From Halorientalis pallida (GTDB lineage Archaea > Halobacteriota > Halobacteria > Halobacteriales > Haloarculaceae), in assembly GCF_004118325.1 (NCBI RefSeq), contig NZ_RDFA01000002.1, positions 129,001-193,000 of the forward strand: a stretch of DNA of 64,000 nucleotides, written 5' to 3'. The position numbers were made by a program, and so were the translations under genes. How positions within the stretch are numbered: position 1 is the stretch's first letter; each line of letters opens with the position of its first letter. This document shows positions 26,660-34,699 of this stretch, piece by piece. A model generated the notes under the pieces. That model saw only the letters and a program-made list of their open reading frames with translations. It was not told the DNA's origin and made no database searches.

Positions 26660-27510
26660 ACCAGCGGCTCCGGCCCCGGCGGCATCCGCCGCTTGTGTGC
26701 GCTGCGCTCGTAGAGCCCGACCACCCGGTCGACGACCGACGGATCGACGCCGACCTCGCGAGCGGTGGCGGACTTCGACAGCGGCCCGTCGACGTGCAGT
26801 GCGAGCACGGAGTCGAGCGTCTCGTAGGTCAGCCCGAGTTCCTGTTCGTCGGTCTGTCCCGACCACATCTCGGCGCTGGCGGTCTTCTCCGCGAGGTCGT
26901 CCTCGACGCCGAGGTGTTTGGCCAGCTGGCGCACCTGTCCCTTGTAGAGGTTGGCGATGGGGAGGCAGTCGACCGCCCCGTCGCCGTACTTCGTGTAGTA
27001 GCCGACCAGTGCCTCACTCCGGTTGCCCGTCCCCAGTACGAGCGCGTCCTTCTGGTTCGCGTAGAAGTAGTTCAGGACCGCACGCGCCCGGACCCGGAGG
27101 TTTCCGACGGCCGTCCGGACGGGCTCGGTCTCCACGTCGACTTCGGGGTCGATGCCCGGCACCACGTCCAGAATCGTGTCGACGATGGGTTCGACCGGTA
27201 CCACGTCGTAGGAGATGCCCAGTGTCTCCGCGACGCGTTCGGCGTCGCTCATGTTCCGTTCGCGGTTGACCTCACTGGGCATCACCAGCCCGTGGACGCT
27301 GTCGGTCCCCAGGGCCTCGACGGCCAGGTACGCGGTCAGCGTGCTGTCGATCCCACCCGAGAGCGCGATGATGGCGTCCTCGACCCCCGCTGCGTCCATC
27401 TGGTCGGTGATGAACGACCTGATGTGATCCCGACGGGCGTCCAGTTCCGCCGTCGACAGGGAGAGGTCGAGCGGCTGATCGGCACGTGCTATTTGTTCCG
27501 TCTCCATCAT
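26656..27510 (-). CDS. nadE: NAD+ synthetase, ammonia-dependent
   Basis: The product has 284 residues. The N-type ATP pyrophosphatase P-loop is ALSGGIDST (about 48-56). Downstream motifs include MPSEVNRERNMSDAERVA, LVLGTGNRSEALVGYYTKYG and DGAVDCLPIANLYKGQVRQL, all diagnostic of NadE. There is no glutaminase domain, so ammonia is the amine donor. It converts nicotinic acid adenine dinucleotide to NAD+. Two tandem Met codons start it; the second at 27507 may be used. Start context is divergent from the DUF4397 gene's 3' side. Confidence 0.95.
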   Translation of the reverse strand: MMETEQIARADQPLDLSLSTAELDARRDHIRSFITDQMDAAGVEDAIIALSGGIDSTLTAYLAVEALGTDSVHGLVMPSEVNRERNMSDAERVAETLGISYDVVPVEPIVDTILDVVPGIDPEVDVETEPVRTAVGNLRVRARAVLNYFYANQKDALVLGTGNRSEALVGYYTKYGDGAVDCLPIANLYKGQVRQLAKHLGVEDDLAEKTASAEMWSGQTDEQELGLTYETLDSVLALHVDGPLSKSATAREVGVDPSVVDRVVGLYERSAHKRRMPPGPEPLV

Positions 27511-27640
27511 GCACGTCCGTTCGGTCCCGACGGACTAATACGTCCCGACGCACCCCGATTTCCGGACGCGTGTCCGGTTCAGACGGGCAGAAAAGAACGA
27601 GTCTGGAGGAACGGCAGGACGGCCGGTCGATGGGCGTCGG

Positions 27641-28477
27641 TCACTCCTCGCCGTCGGTCGGCGTCGCTTCGACGGTTTCGACCTGGATGTCGGGCGTCTC
27701 GCCGGTTTCGTTCTCGACGGTCGGTTCCGTGAGCTGGTCGGTTTCGAGTACCACGTCGAGCGGTTCGTCGCCGGCCGCGGTCGCGGGGTCGAGGTAGCCG
27801 ACGGCGAAGCCGGTGTACGCAGTGCCGTTGTCGAGGGTGACGTCCACCGTCGCGACCGGTTCGGCGTCCGCGTCGTCGGCGGGCCGCACTGCGAGCGTGT
27901 AGTCACCGGCCGGCACGCTCTGGTAGTCGGAACTGTTGGCGAAGCTGACGTCCTCGAACAGCGTCTCGTTGGTCTCGGCGACGGTCACGTCGACGGCCGG
28001 CGCGTCGGGCGCGAGGTGGGCGAGCCGGACCAGCGCCTCGTCGTCGTCGGGTTCGGTGCCCTCGTCGAGGAGGATGACGGGTGTGAACGGCTCCGCGGCG
28101 TCGTCACCGACCTCGCCGGCCGCGGCGACGGTGTAAGTGCCAGGCTGGATCGGGAGCGTCTCGTCGTAGAGGACGTCCTCAGTGTCGTTCGCGGCCGTGA
28201 CGGTCACCTGTCGGGTGCCGGCGTCGACCGACAGATAGTCGCTGGCGGTCCCGAACGTGACGTTTTCGAGGACCGTCGCACCGTCGACCTGTACGTCGAC
28301 GGCCGGGGCGTTCGGGACCGCGTGGACGATCCGGACTTGGGCCGTCCCGTCCTCGGTCTCGTCGGTCGGCGTCTCGTCCTGTGCGACGCCCGCTGTCGCC
28401 CCGGCGACCAGGAGAGCCCCGAGGAGTGTGGCCACCAGAACGAGACCGGCGGCGCGGCGTGGATTGTTGGCTGGCAT
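27641..28477 (-). CDS. Secreted DUF4397-domain protein
   Basis: The product has 278 residues. A signal peptide (about 1-31, with LVLVATLLGALLVAG) is followed by a Thr/Glu linker and two DUF4397-like beta repeats. Repeat 1 has VRIVHAVPNAPAVDVQVDG; repeat 2 has VRLAHLAPDAPAVDVTVAE. Each ends with a YT-containing strand. The C-terminal tail is Thr/Glu-rich. There is no C-terminal anchor, so it is probably secreted or cell-wall bound. Homologues in this family have no known enzymatic role. Confidence 0.9.
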   Translation of the reverse strand: MPANNPRRAAGLVLVATLLGALLVAGATAGVAQDETPTDETEDGTAQVRIVHAVPNAPAVDVQVDGATVLENVTFGTASDYLSVDAGTRQVTVTAANDTEDVLYDETLPIQPGTYTVAAAGEVGDDAAEPFTPVILLDEGTEPDDDEALVRLAHLAPDAPAVDVTVAETNETLFEDVSFANSSDYQSVPAGDYTLAVRPADDADAEPVATVDVTLDNGTAYTGFAVGYLDPATAAGDEPLDVVLETDQLTEPTVENETGETPDIQVETVEATPTDGEE

Positions 28478-28661
28478 GCACCGACCACAGGGGCGGCGAC
28501 GGCTTGGTTATTCGCGGGATAGCAGCGGTCTGCAACTGTTGTCCGGCGGTCGGCGTGGCGGCGGGTGGGTTTGTCTGGGCTTACACCGCGTGCAACAGTT
28601 TCCGGAATCGTCGTGCGAAGCGCTACGTTCAAGTGCCGGGACGCGGTACGCTGGAACGTGA

Positions 28662-28897
28662 GCGCCGGTGTCCTGTGGCGCTGTGCGCCACAGGGCTCGG
28701 TAGACGAGCAGTGCGAGTCTGCCGGTGTCCTGCGGAGCGAAGCGACGCAGGGCTCGGGGCGTGAATGAAACGAGCGAAGTGCGCCGGTGGTGAGCAAATC
28801 CGTCGGATTTGCGATCCTCGGTGCGAACGGATGTGAGCGCCGGTGTACCATCGAGCGAAGTGAGATGGTGCTCGGCGTGAGTGAGCGAAGCGAACGA
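28662..28897 (+). repeat. Four-unit hairpin repeat array copying tRNA-Gly 5' end
   Basis: Units start at about 28662, 28719, 28781 and 28837, spaced 56-62 bp, and the tRNA-Gly gene at 28898 is the fifth. Each opens with GCGCCGGTG (unit 2 has TCTGCCGGTG), then forms a distinct hairpin: CCTGTGGCGC/GCGCCACAGG, CCTGCG/CGCAGG, GCAAATCCG/CGGATTTGC, and ACCATC/GATGGT. Each hairpin is followed by CTCGG and a GAGCGAA-like stretch. Hairpin sequences differ but the layout is kept. Origin and role unknown. Confidence 0.8.
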
Positions 28898-28968
28898 GCG
28901 CCGGTGGTCTAGTGGTAGGACATGAGCTTCCCAAGCTCATAGCCCGGGTTCAATTCCCGGCCGGCGCA
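28898..28968 (+). tRNA. tRNA-Gly(CCC)
   Basis: A complete cloverleaf of 71 nt with discriminator A. The acceptor GCGCCGG pairs with CCGGCGC. The anticodon stem TGAGC/GCTCA holds loop TTCCCAA, giving CCC. The T-arm is CCGGG TTCAATT CCCGG. No intron. The region upstream repeats its 5' nine bases four times and the region downstream repeats its T-arm. Confidence 0.96.
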
Positions 28969-28994
28969 GTGAGGAGCGGAGCGACGAACGAGCA

Positions 28995-29064
28995 GCCGGG
29001 AATTGAATCACGCGAGACGAGCGATAGCGAGTCTCGCCATCGGGTTCAATTCCCGGCCGGCGCA
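28995..29064 (+). repeat. Inverted and direct copies of tRNA-Gly 3' part
   Basis: 29041-29064 repeats the last 24 bases of tRNA-Gly (T-arm and acceptor strand including the discriminator). 28995-29007 carries the T-arm sequence in inverse (GCCGGGAATTGAA). The two face each other and enclose a further hairpin GAGAC/GTCTC. They may be old integration-site scars or part of the same repeat family as the upstream array. Confidence 0.75.
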
Positions 29065-29261
29065 TGTCTGTCGCTGGCAACTCGCGAGCAGCGACCGTGA
29101 TCGCGGGAGTTGAAGTAGGGAAGACGCAGCGCGACCGAAGTGAGCGACCGTCTTCACGTGGTTCGACTGCCGACAGACGATGTCGGTCGGCGTTCACCTC
29201 GCGGTGCTCCGTGAACGCCCGGCCAGCGCATTCTCCGAGGAGCGAGTCGCCACCCATCGGT

Positions 29262-29564
29262 TCACTCTTCCCGGCCGAATCGGGAGAACAGGCCGACGCC
29301 GATGGCGATGCCCGCGGCGATGCCGGCACCGGCGACGGGGCCGGTGGCCGACGGAATCGCCATGCCGGCGTTCGCGTCGACCGGGTCGGTCCCACCGGGA
29401 TCGTCGGCGGCCGTGGCCGGCGTGGCGGGTGCCGGCGTCGTCGCGTTGTCGGCGGCGGCCGCGCCCGAGACGAACAGCGTCCCCAGGATGGCGAGCGCGA
29501 GCGCCAGTCGCGCCGCTCGGTCGATCACACTGTACACGGTTCCGTCGTCGCGTGTCTGTTCCAT
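29262..29564 (-). CDS. Small exported membrane protein
   Basis: The product has 100 residues: a signal-like hydrophobic segment (about 20-37, ending AAAA), a short Ala/Pro/Thr/Asp-rich extracellular stretch, then a glycine-rich second hydrophobic segment near the C-terminus (GPVAGAGIAAGIAIGVGLFS) and a short basic tail (RFGREE). No domain. The C-terminal segment is too glycine-rich for a classic PGF-CTERM and lacks the PGF tripeptide. Likely a bitopic surface protein of unknown role. Confidence 0.65.
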   Translation of the reverse strand: MEQTRDDGTVYSVIDRAARLALALAILGTLFVSGAAAADNATTPAPATPATAADDPGGTDPVDANAGMAIPSATGPVAGAGIAAGIAIGVGLFSRFGREE

Positions 29565-29757
29565 CCGTTGGCCCCCCGGAAGCGTTCACCGTCGTCGTCC
29601 CCACGACACCCACTCGCTGCTTCCGTTGGTACCTCCATTGTCAGCATCCGAGTAAAAGGTTCGTCCTCACATCCGAGGGTGTGGGGGAATCGTCCGTCCG
29701 GTGTCTGCCACTCCGATACACGTAAGCCGGCGAGTCGGACAGGGAAAACCAGGGGAC

Positions 29758-30861
29758 ATGCACTGGGCCGACGTCGACGAGTGGGTCATCGACACGTTCT
29801 TCGAGTGGATCGTTCCCGTCGTGAGTCTGGTGTCGCTCGTGTTGTTCGTCGGGCTGGTTCGGATGCGCGTCGACGAGCCGTTCTTCCGGGCGCTCGATCT
29901 CGTCTTGCCGGCGCTGTTCGTGACGCTGATGGTCTATCAGGGGCTGAAACTCCACGAGCGGAGTCTGACGACCGAGCGGCGACGGACGGTCGCGGTCTGG
30001 TACGCGCTGGGGATCTACACGATGGTGGGGCTGGCCGGGTGGTCGGTCCTGCTGGGACTGCTGGGCCAGGACGTGCCGATGAGCGTCGAGTCGATGACGG
30101 AAATCGTCGCCGGTGGGTTCTTCGGACTGCTGGTGGGGATCGCGCAGGTCAGGGCCAAACAGAACGCGGAGGCGGCGACGCAGGCCCAGCTGGAACAGGA
30201 GTTCGTCGAGCGCCAGCAGAAGACCAACGAGGTGCTGAACCGCATCCTGCGCCACCACCTGCTGAACGGGCTGACGGTCGTCCGTGGGCAGGCACAGCTC
30301 CTCGGAGCGCGCGTCGACGAAGAGAGAGCCGACCACGCCGAGACGGTGATCGACCGGGCCGACGAGATGACGGCGACCATCGAGGAGATCAGGGACATCA
30401 CACGGACGCTGACGGAGGAACCGAACCTGTTGCCGGTCGATTTCGGGGCCGTCCTGCGCGAGGAGTTGGCCGCGGCCCGCGAGACGTTTCCCGAGGGCAC
30501 GTTCGAGATGGTCGGCTCGCTCCCGGAGAACTGCACCGTCCAAGCCAACGACCTGCTGGGGCGGGCGGTCGCGAACGTGCTGGCCAACGCCGTCGAACAC
30601 AACGATGGCGAGGACCCGCGGGTGGAGGTGTCGGTCGCGGCGCGTGTGGACGCGGTGGTTCTCTCGGTCGCGGACAACGGCCCCGGCCTTCCGGAGGAAG
30701 TACAGACGGACGTGTTCGAGCCCAGCGAGCGGGGACTCGACAGCGACGGGGACGGTCTCGGGCTCTTCCTGACGGCGTCGGTCCTCGAACAGTACGGCGG
30801 CCGGGCCTGGATCGGCGACAGGACGGAAGGGACCGTCGTGAACCTCGAACTGCCCCGTTGA
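29758..30861 (+). CDS. Membrane sensor histidine kinase
   Basis: The product has 367 residues from ATG 29758. Four hydrophobic segments (about 20-42, 45-66, 80-105, 115-135) form the sensor part, followed by a coiled-coil linker. The dimerization/phosphoacceptor region is LNRILRHHLLNGLTVVRGQA with the conserved His. The HATPase domain shows ANVLANAVEHND (N box), VADNGPGLP (G1) and DGDGLGLFLTAS (G2). No PAS, HAMP or receiver domain and no adjacent response regulator are found. Its stop abuts the stop of the next, convergent gene. Confidence 0.93.
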   Translation: MHWADVDEWVIDTFFEWIVPVVSLVSLVLFVGLVRMRVDEPFFRALDLVLPALFVTLMVYQGLKLHERSLTTERRRTVAVWYALGIYTMVGLAGWSVLLGLLGQDVPMSVESMTEIVAGGFFGLLVGIAQVRAKQNAEAATQAQLEQEFVERQQKTNEVLNRILRHHLLNGLTVVRGQAQLLGARVDEERADHAETVIDRADEMTATIEEIRDITRTLTEEPNLLPVDFGAVLREELAAARETFPEGTFEMVGSLPENCTVQANDLLGRAVANVLANAVEHNDGEDPRVEVSVAARVDAVVLSVADNGPGLPEEVQTDVFEPSERGLDSDGDGLGLFLTASVLEQYGGRAWIGDRTEGTVVNLELPR

Positions 30862-31281
30862 CTACTCCAGGAAGTCGGGAAACTCCGTCTGTTCGGGGTC
30901 CCGATCCGGCTGGTCGGTCATCTCGGGCGGGTCGGAGACGGCCGAGGGGAGGTCGGTCGCCCTGCTGGTCGTGTCCTCGTCGTCGGACGGTTCGACGTCG
31001 TCGAGTTCGGCGCTGATGACCGCCTCCCAGATCTCCTCGGCGTCGGTGGCGTTGTCGACGGCGCGTTTGCGTTTGGTTCCTTTCTGTTTGCCCTCCTTGT
31101 AGGCGAGTTCGACGATGCTGGCGTCGTAGTTGGTCCCCATCGCCTGGTGAACGGCCTCGTACTCGTCTTCGTTGCGCTGGCCCAGCGAGGCGGCGACGCC
31201 GAGCGCGAAGGCGCGCTCCATAGCCTCTTCGCGGTCGAGGTGATCCCAGTCGGTATCGAAGCGGTCCTCGTAGAGGTTCAT
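30862..31281 (-). CDS. Acidic partner protein of the RAD55-like ATPase
   Basis: The product has 139 residues: a helical N-terminal domain (about 15-85, with EEAMERAFALGVAASLGQ) and a low-complexity acidic tail. Its start overlaps the stop of the RAD55-like gene by 4 bp (ATGA), so the two are cotranslated. No catalytic motif is seen. I infer a regulatory or adaptor role for the ATPase, in the manner of other small proteins found beside KaiC-like ATPases in haloarchaea. Confidence 0.65.
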   Translation of the reverse strand: MNLYEDRFDTDWDHLDREEAMERAFALGVAASLGQRNEDEYEAVHQAMGTNYDASIVELAYKEGKQKGTKRKRAVDNATDAEEIWEAVISAELDDVEPSDDEDTTSRATDLPSAVSDPPEMTDQPDRDPEQTEFPDFLE

Positions 31282-31964
31282 CGCTGTACTTTCTCGTTGG
31301 GATGGACTCGCAACCCCTTGTCCGAGAAGCCGATCTTGTGGATGTCACAGTCGATCGCCGTGCCACGCATCTTGATAGTCTGGACGCCGCGTGTCATCCC
31401 GCCGGCCTCCATGTAGTTGTGGAAGAAGATCACCCCGTGGGCGAGGTAGTGCTCGTCGGAGTAGGAGGTCGGGTCGGTCATCTCCGAGATGAGCAGGATG
31501 GTGGTGTCGGTCTGTTTCAGCGAGGAGAGAAAGCCCGTGATCTCCTCGGACATGTCCGCGAAGAAGTGCTGGAGCAACATCGTCGAGTCGATGACCGCGC
31601 GGTCGATGTCGTTAGACTCGATGAACGCCTTCAGCCGGTTGGTCAGCCCCCCGTCCGTCCCGAACTGGGTGATCGTCCGCTTGCCGGCCTCGGTCACGAG
31701 ATTGAGAAACTGCACTCGATCCGAGCGCATCACCTTCTCGAAGCCGAAATCGAAGTTCGACATGTCGTTGATGAGTTCGTCTTTCGACTCGTGCATCGTG
31801 ACGTACAGGCAGTTCTCGCCGTTGCGGGCACCCTCCGTGATGAACATCGAAGAGAACGTCGTCTTCCCGCTCCCCGGCGGCCCACTGACCACGTACAGCC
31901 GGTTCGCCGGGAGGCCGCCCTCGACGATCTCGTCGAAACCGGGGACACCGCTCGAAACGCGCAT
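31278..31964 (-). CDS. RAD55/KaiC-like RecA-superfamily ATPase
   Basis: The product has 228 residues. It opens RVSSGVPGFDEIVEGGLPAN, then Walker A SGPPGSGKTTF (about 27-37), and a Walker B-like hydrophobic strand followed by an Asp (DRAVIDS). Single-domain KaiC-like proteins of this kind (RAD55/HTR-like) are common in haloarchaea and often sit near signal-transduction genes; here a histidine kinase lies just downstream on the other strand. It probably acts in signal integration rather than recombination. Its promoter contains an 8-bp-arm palindrome (32005-32024). Confidence 0.88.
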   Translation of the reverse strand: MRVSSGVPGFDEIVEGGLPANRLYVVSGPPGSGKTTFSSMFITEGARNGENCLYVTMHESKDELINDMSNFDFGFEKVMRSDRVQFLNLVTEAGKRTITQFGTDGGLTNRLKAFIESNDIDRAVIDSTMLLQHFFADMSEEITGFLSSLKQTDTTILLISEMTDPTSYSDEHYLAHGVIFFHNYMEAGGMTRGVQTIKMRGTAIDCDIHKIGFSDKGLRVHPNEKVQR

Positions 31965-31983
31965 ACCGGAACAGATCCATCTC

Positions 31984-32024
31984 GGAATATAGGTGTTCCT
32001 GCTGTGTTCTCACGATTGAGAACA
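31984..32024 (-). promoter_or_regulatory. Promoter and palindrome upstream of RAD55-like gene
   Basis: On the minus strand, a perfect inverted repeat with 8-bp arms (TGTTCTCA-ATCG-TGAGAACA, 32005-32024) precedes a TATA-like CCTATATTCC (31984-31993), which lies 20-30 bp before the ATG at 31964. The position just upstream of the basal promoter fits an activator or dual-regulator site, and the transcript would be almost leaderless. Confidence 0.6.
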
Positions 32025-32055
32025 GTACGGCGTCACCGCCGGGTGGTGGCCCGCC

Positions 32056-32784
32056 TCACCGGCCCGACGGCCGGGCGGCGTCGGCGGGATCGAGGGTCAG
32101 GAGTCGGTCGGTCGCGTCGCCGTCGAACTGGAGGGGGCGTCGCCACCACGGGCCCTTCCCGGAGTCGGCCGAGAAGGCGGTCACGACGGCGTTGGCCTCG
32201 CTCCCGGCGTCGGGAGTGCTCAGTGGGACGGCGGTGTCGTACAGTTCCGACGCATCGGGGTCGCCCTGGACCAGCACGCGGGCGTCGAACGGGTCGCGTT
32301 TGACGTGTGCGTTGTTGGCGAAAACGGATCGAGCCTCGGCGTCGGCGGGGAGATCCCTGTACCCGTCGCCGGTGAGTGGGTCACGGGCGAGTCGGAACTG
32401 ACCGATCAGGAACGCACCCCACTCGGGCGGGGCCCAGTCGGGCCGGTCGCCGTCGGTGGCGAGTGTGGCGTAGAACAGCAGGTAGTCGCCGGCCGACAGG
32501 TCGGCGATGGGACCGGCTTTCACGCCGTGTGGATCGCCGTAGGTGTACCGTTCACAGCGAGGATACTCCGCGAACTCCGGGTCGAGGTGGACGGGGTGGG
32601 ACCGGTAGTCCGCGGGCACGTCGGTGGTCAGGTCGAGGTCGGCGTAGGTCGGGACGCTCGCGTCGGCGTGGGTGGGTTCCGGTTCGGGGATGGGGACGTA
32701 CTCGAAGGTACCGTCGGGAAAGAGCGGGCCGCGGACGCCGGGCTCGTTGGTGTTGGCGGCGACGTTGATGGCGACGCTTCGCAT
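32056..32784 (-). CDS. Nmad3-like putative nucleotide-modification protein
   Basis: The product has 242 residues with no signal peptide. The opening AINVAANTNEPGVRGPLFPD followed by YVPIPEPEP resembles the Nmad3 pattern (xxNxxxPGxRGPxFPDG and YIPIPE). Further features are HLDPEF, RYTYGDPHG, DYLLFYATL and GAFLIGQF. Nmad proteins are predicted to associate with modified nucleotides in DNA. No phage context is seen here; it is in GC-rich core DNA. Assignment is by pattern memory and needs a profile search. Confidence 0.55.
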   Translation of the reverse strand: MRSVAINVAANTNEPGVRGPLFPDGTFEYVPIPEPEPTHADASVPTYADLDLTTDVPADYRSHPVHLDPEFAEYPRCERYTYGDPHGVKAGPIADLSAGDYLLFYATLATDGDRPDWAPPEWGAFLIGQFRLARDPLTGDGYRDLPADAEARSVFANNAHVKRDPFDARVLVQGDPDASELYDTAVPLSTPDAGSEANAVVTAFSADSGKGPWWRRPLQFDGDATDRLLTLDPADAARPSGR

Positions 32785-32820
32785 ACCGGCCGGTCGGCGG
32801 TCGCGGGGAAAACCTCGTCG

Positions 32821-33096
32821 CTACCGGAGCGGCGAGACGCAGTGTTTGCAGTACCGATACGTCGCTTCGTGTTCGTTGAACGTGCCGCAGTGCTGGCACA
32901 CCGTGCCATCGTCGTCGCGCGTCCGGCGACTCGTCTGGTCTCGCTCCAGTCCGTCGGTCGCGGCCGAGTACTGCTCACCAGAGCCCGTCGAGGCCCCGTC
33001 GACCGACGGTTCGCTGTCCCGGAAATACCGGTAGACCAGCAACTGGAGCAGACTGAATCCGACGATGTACGCCACGATCCAGGTCCAGACCTCCAT
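32821..33096 (-). CDS. Small TM protein with C-terminal zinc ribbon
   Basis: The product has 91 residues: one TM helix at 5-23 (WTWIVAYIVGFSLLQLLVY), a flexible charged linker, and a C-terminal zinc ribbon with VCQHCGTFNEHE and YRYCKHC (two CxxC pairs). Similar short haloarchaeal TM-ribbon proteins are annotated as domain of unknown function. Likely a membrane-bound zinc protein; role unknown. Confidence 0.75.
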   Translation of the reverse strand: MEVWTWIVAYIVGFSLLQLLVYRYFRDSEPSVDGASTGSGEQYSAATDGLERDQTSRRTRDDDGTVCQHCGTFNEHEATYRYCKHCVSPLR

Positions 33097-33174
33097 AGCA
33101 TGTGATAGGGTGTCACGGTACTTGGCTCTTCCGTCGGTTGCAAGGGGTGAGGGGAAGTCGGCCGGACGGTCCGC

Positions 33175-33558
33175 TCACGACCCGAGGTAGTAGCCCCGGA
33201 CGTGGAAGAGGGAGGCCAGCAGGAGGACGGTGAGCAGGATCGAGACCAGTTCGGGCACGCTCCACGGCGGGATCATCCGGATCAGGGTCCCCGCGGTGTA
33301 GAACACGACCATCAGGTACCAGGCCCACGTCTTGAGCGTCCACAGGCCGTAGACGACCACCCCCATCAGCAGGAGCATCCCGATGCCAAAGGCCGCGACG
33401 ATCAGCCCGATCAGTCCAGTCGTGTACTGCCCCACCGAGAGAACGAGCCCGAATATTGCGAAGATTCCGACGACGACGCTCAGACCGCACAGAAGCTTGA
33501 TACCGAGCGGAGCCGACCCCGTCGTCGATTCCCTGGACGGATACGACCGCTGTGCCAT
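33175..33558 (-). CDS. Four-TM membrane protein
   Basis: The product has 127 residues with hydrophobic segments at about 17-41, 47-69, 72-90 and 98-119, and a short N-terminal cytoplasmic tail. A WTLKTWAWYLMV segment joins TM2 and TM3, a pattern seen in small DUF-type haloarchaeal membrane proteins. No enzymatic motif. Downstream on the same strand is the zinc-ribbon TM protein, but the gap is about 80 bp. Confidence 0.75.
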   Translation of the reverse strand: MAQRSYPSRESTTGSAPLGIKLLCGLSVVVGIFAIFGLVLSVGQYTTGLIGLIVAAFGIGMLLLMGVVVYGLWTLKTWAWYLMVVFYTAGTLIRMIPPWSVPELVSILLTVLLLASLFHVRGYYLGS

Positions 33559-33624
33559 ACCCAGCGGTCAGACGCACTCCGAATAAAAATTAGGTTTCTT
33601 ACAGGTGAAGAGATCAAGGGGCGC

Positions 33625-34533
33625 TCAGGCGTCGGGCGGCGAGCGGTCGCGCTGGAACTCGTCGAACACGTCCACGTCGGGTACGTCGTACTCGACGACG
33701 CGTTCGTCGCTGCGGTCGACGTTGGCGTCCTCGATGGGGTCGGCGACGCTCTCCCAGCCGTCCTTGACCGCGATGGAGTTGGCGGGCTGGCCGGCGGCGA
33801 TGTGGTGGGCCGGGACGTCCTTGCCGGCGATGGACTTGGCCGCGAGGATGGAGTTCTCACCCATGCGCACGCCCGCCCGCACCATCGAGTCGTAGGTGAC
33901 GCGCACGTCGTCCTCGATGATGGTGTGGTAGTTGGTGACCTCTGTCTGGTCCACGACGTCGTGGTCGTGGGTGTAGACGTGGGCGTTGTCGGAGATCGAC
34001 ACGCGGTCGCCGACGGTGAGTTTCCCGCGGTCGTCGAGGTGGACGTCGTCGTGGACGACGACGTTGTCGCCCAGTTCGATGTTGTGGCCGAAGGTGAAGG
34101 TGATGCCCTTGAACAGCCGGAGGTCGTCACCCGCGTCGGCGAACAGGTGGTCGGCGAGCATCTGCCGGAAGCGCAGGGCGAAGGCGATGTTGTCGGCCAT
34201 CGGCGTGGCGTCGAACTGCCGCCAGAGCCACTGGAGGTACTTCGAGCGCTCGTACTCGCCCTCGTCCATGGCGGCGACCTCGGCGTAGTACTCGCTCTCC
34301 AGGGTGGCGTTACAGGGGTCGTACCCCTGCAGGCGGACGCGTTCGGCCGGCGACACCGACTCGCCGGACTGCCAGCGTTCGTAGGCCTGTCGGTCGCCGT
34401 GGAGGTCCACGAGCACGTCTTCGACTACGTCGCATGTGTTCTCGTCACTGCTGAGGCGCTCGTCGACCTCGCCGATGAACGCCCGGAGCCCCTCCTCGGC
34501 CAGGGGCGGCAACGAGACGTGACGCTTCGTCAT
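33625..34533 (-). CDS. Left-handed beta-helix acyltransferase (hexapeptide repeat)
   Basis: The product has 302 residues from ATG 34533; the open frame extends to 34971 but that part overlaps the divergent CPBP gene. The N-terminal 120 residues are helical and resemble the maltose/galactoside acetyltransferase entry domain (YDPCNATLESEYYAEVAAMD). The C-terminal part (about 145-270) is a hexapeptide-repeat beta-helix with IELGDNVVVHDDVHLDD and VYTHDHDVVD; His of HDHD fits the catalytic His. It probably transfers an acetyl or other acyl group to a sugar. Substrate unknown. Confidence 0.88.
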   Translation of the reverse strand: MTKRHVSLPPLAEEGLRAFIGEVDERLSSDENTCDVVEDVLVDLHGDRQAYERWQSGESVSPAERVRLQGYDPCNATLESEYYAEVAAMDEGEYERSKYLQWLWRQFDATPMADNIAFALRFRQMLADHLFADAGDDLRLFKGITFTFGHNIELGDNVVVHDDVHLDDRGKLTVGDRVSISDNAHVYTHDHDVVDQTEVTNYHTIIEDDVRVTYDSMVRAGVRMGENSILAAKSIAGKDVPAHHIAAGQPANSIAVKDGWESVADPIEDANVDRSDERVVEYDVPDVDVFDEFQRDRSPPDA

Positions 34534-34699
34534 ACCCACTGCATCGGAACCCGCGTTGATAGGGGTTTTCGTTACTCTCCGGACCGTTACCGGAAAGTAA
34601 CCACCGCACACGTTCGGCCGGCCCACGCGACCCGAGCCGCCCGTTCGCACCCGCAGACAACCCCCTACGTTCATCCCCTCGGCAGTGGACACACCGCCC

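Noticed and set aside
28600-29260. CRISPR-like array near tRNA-Gly
   Set aside because: The repeated part is only about 9 bases and the intervals are self-complementary hairpins, not spacers; no cas gene is present.
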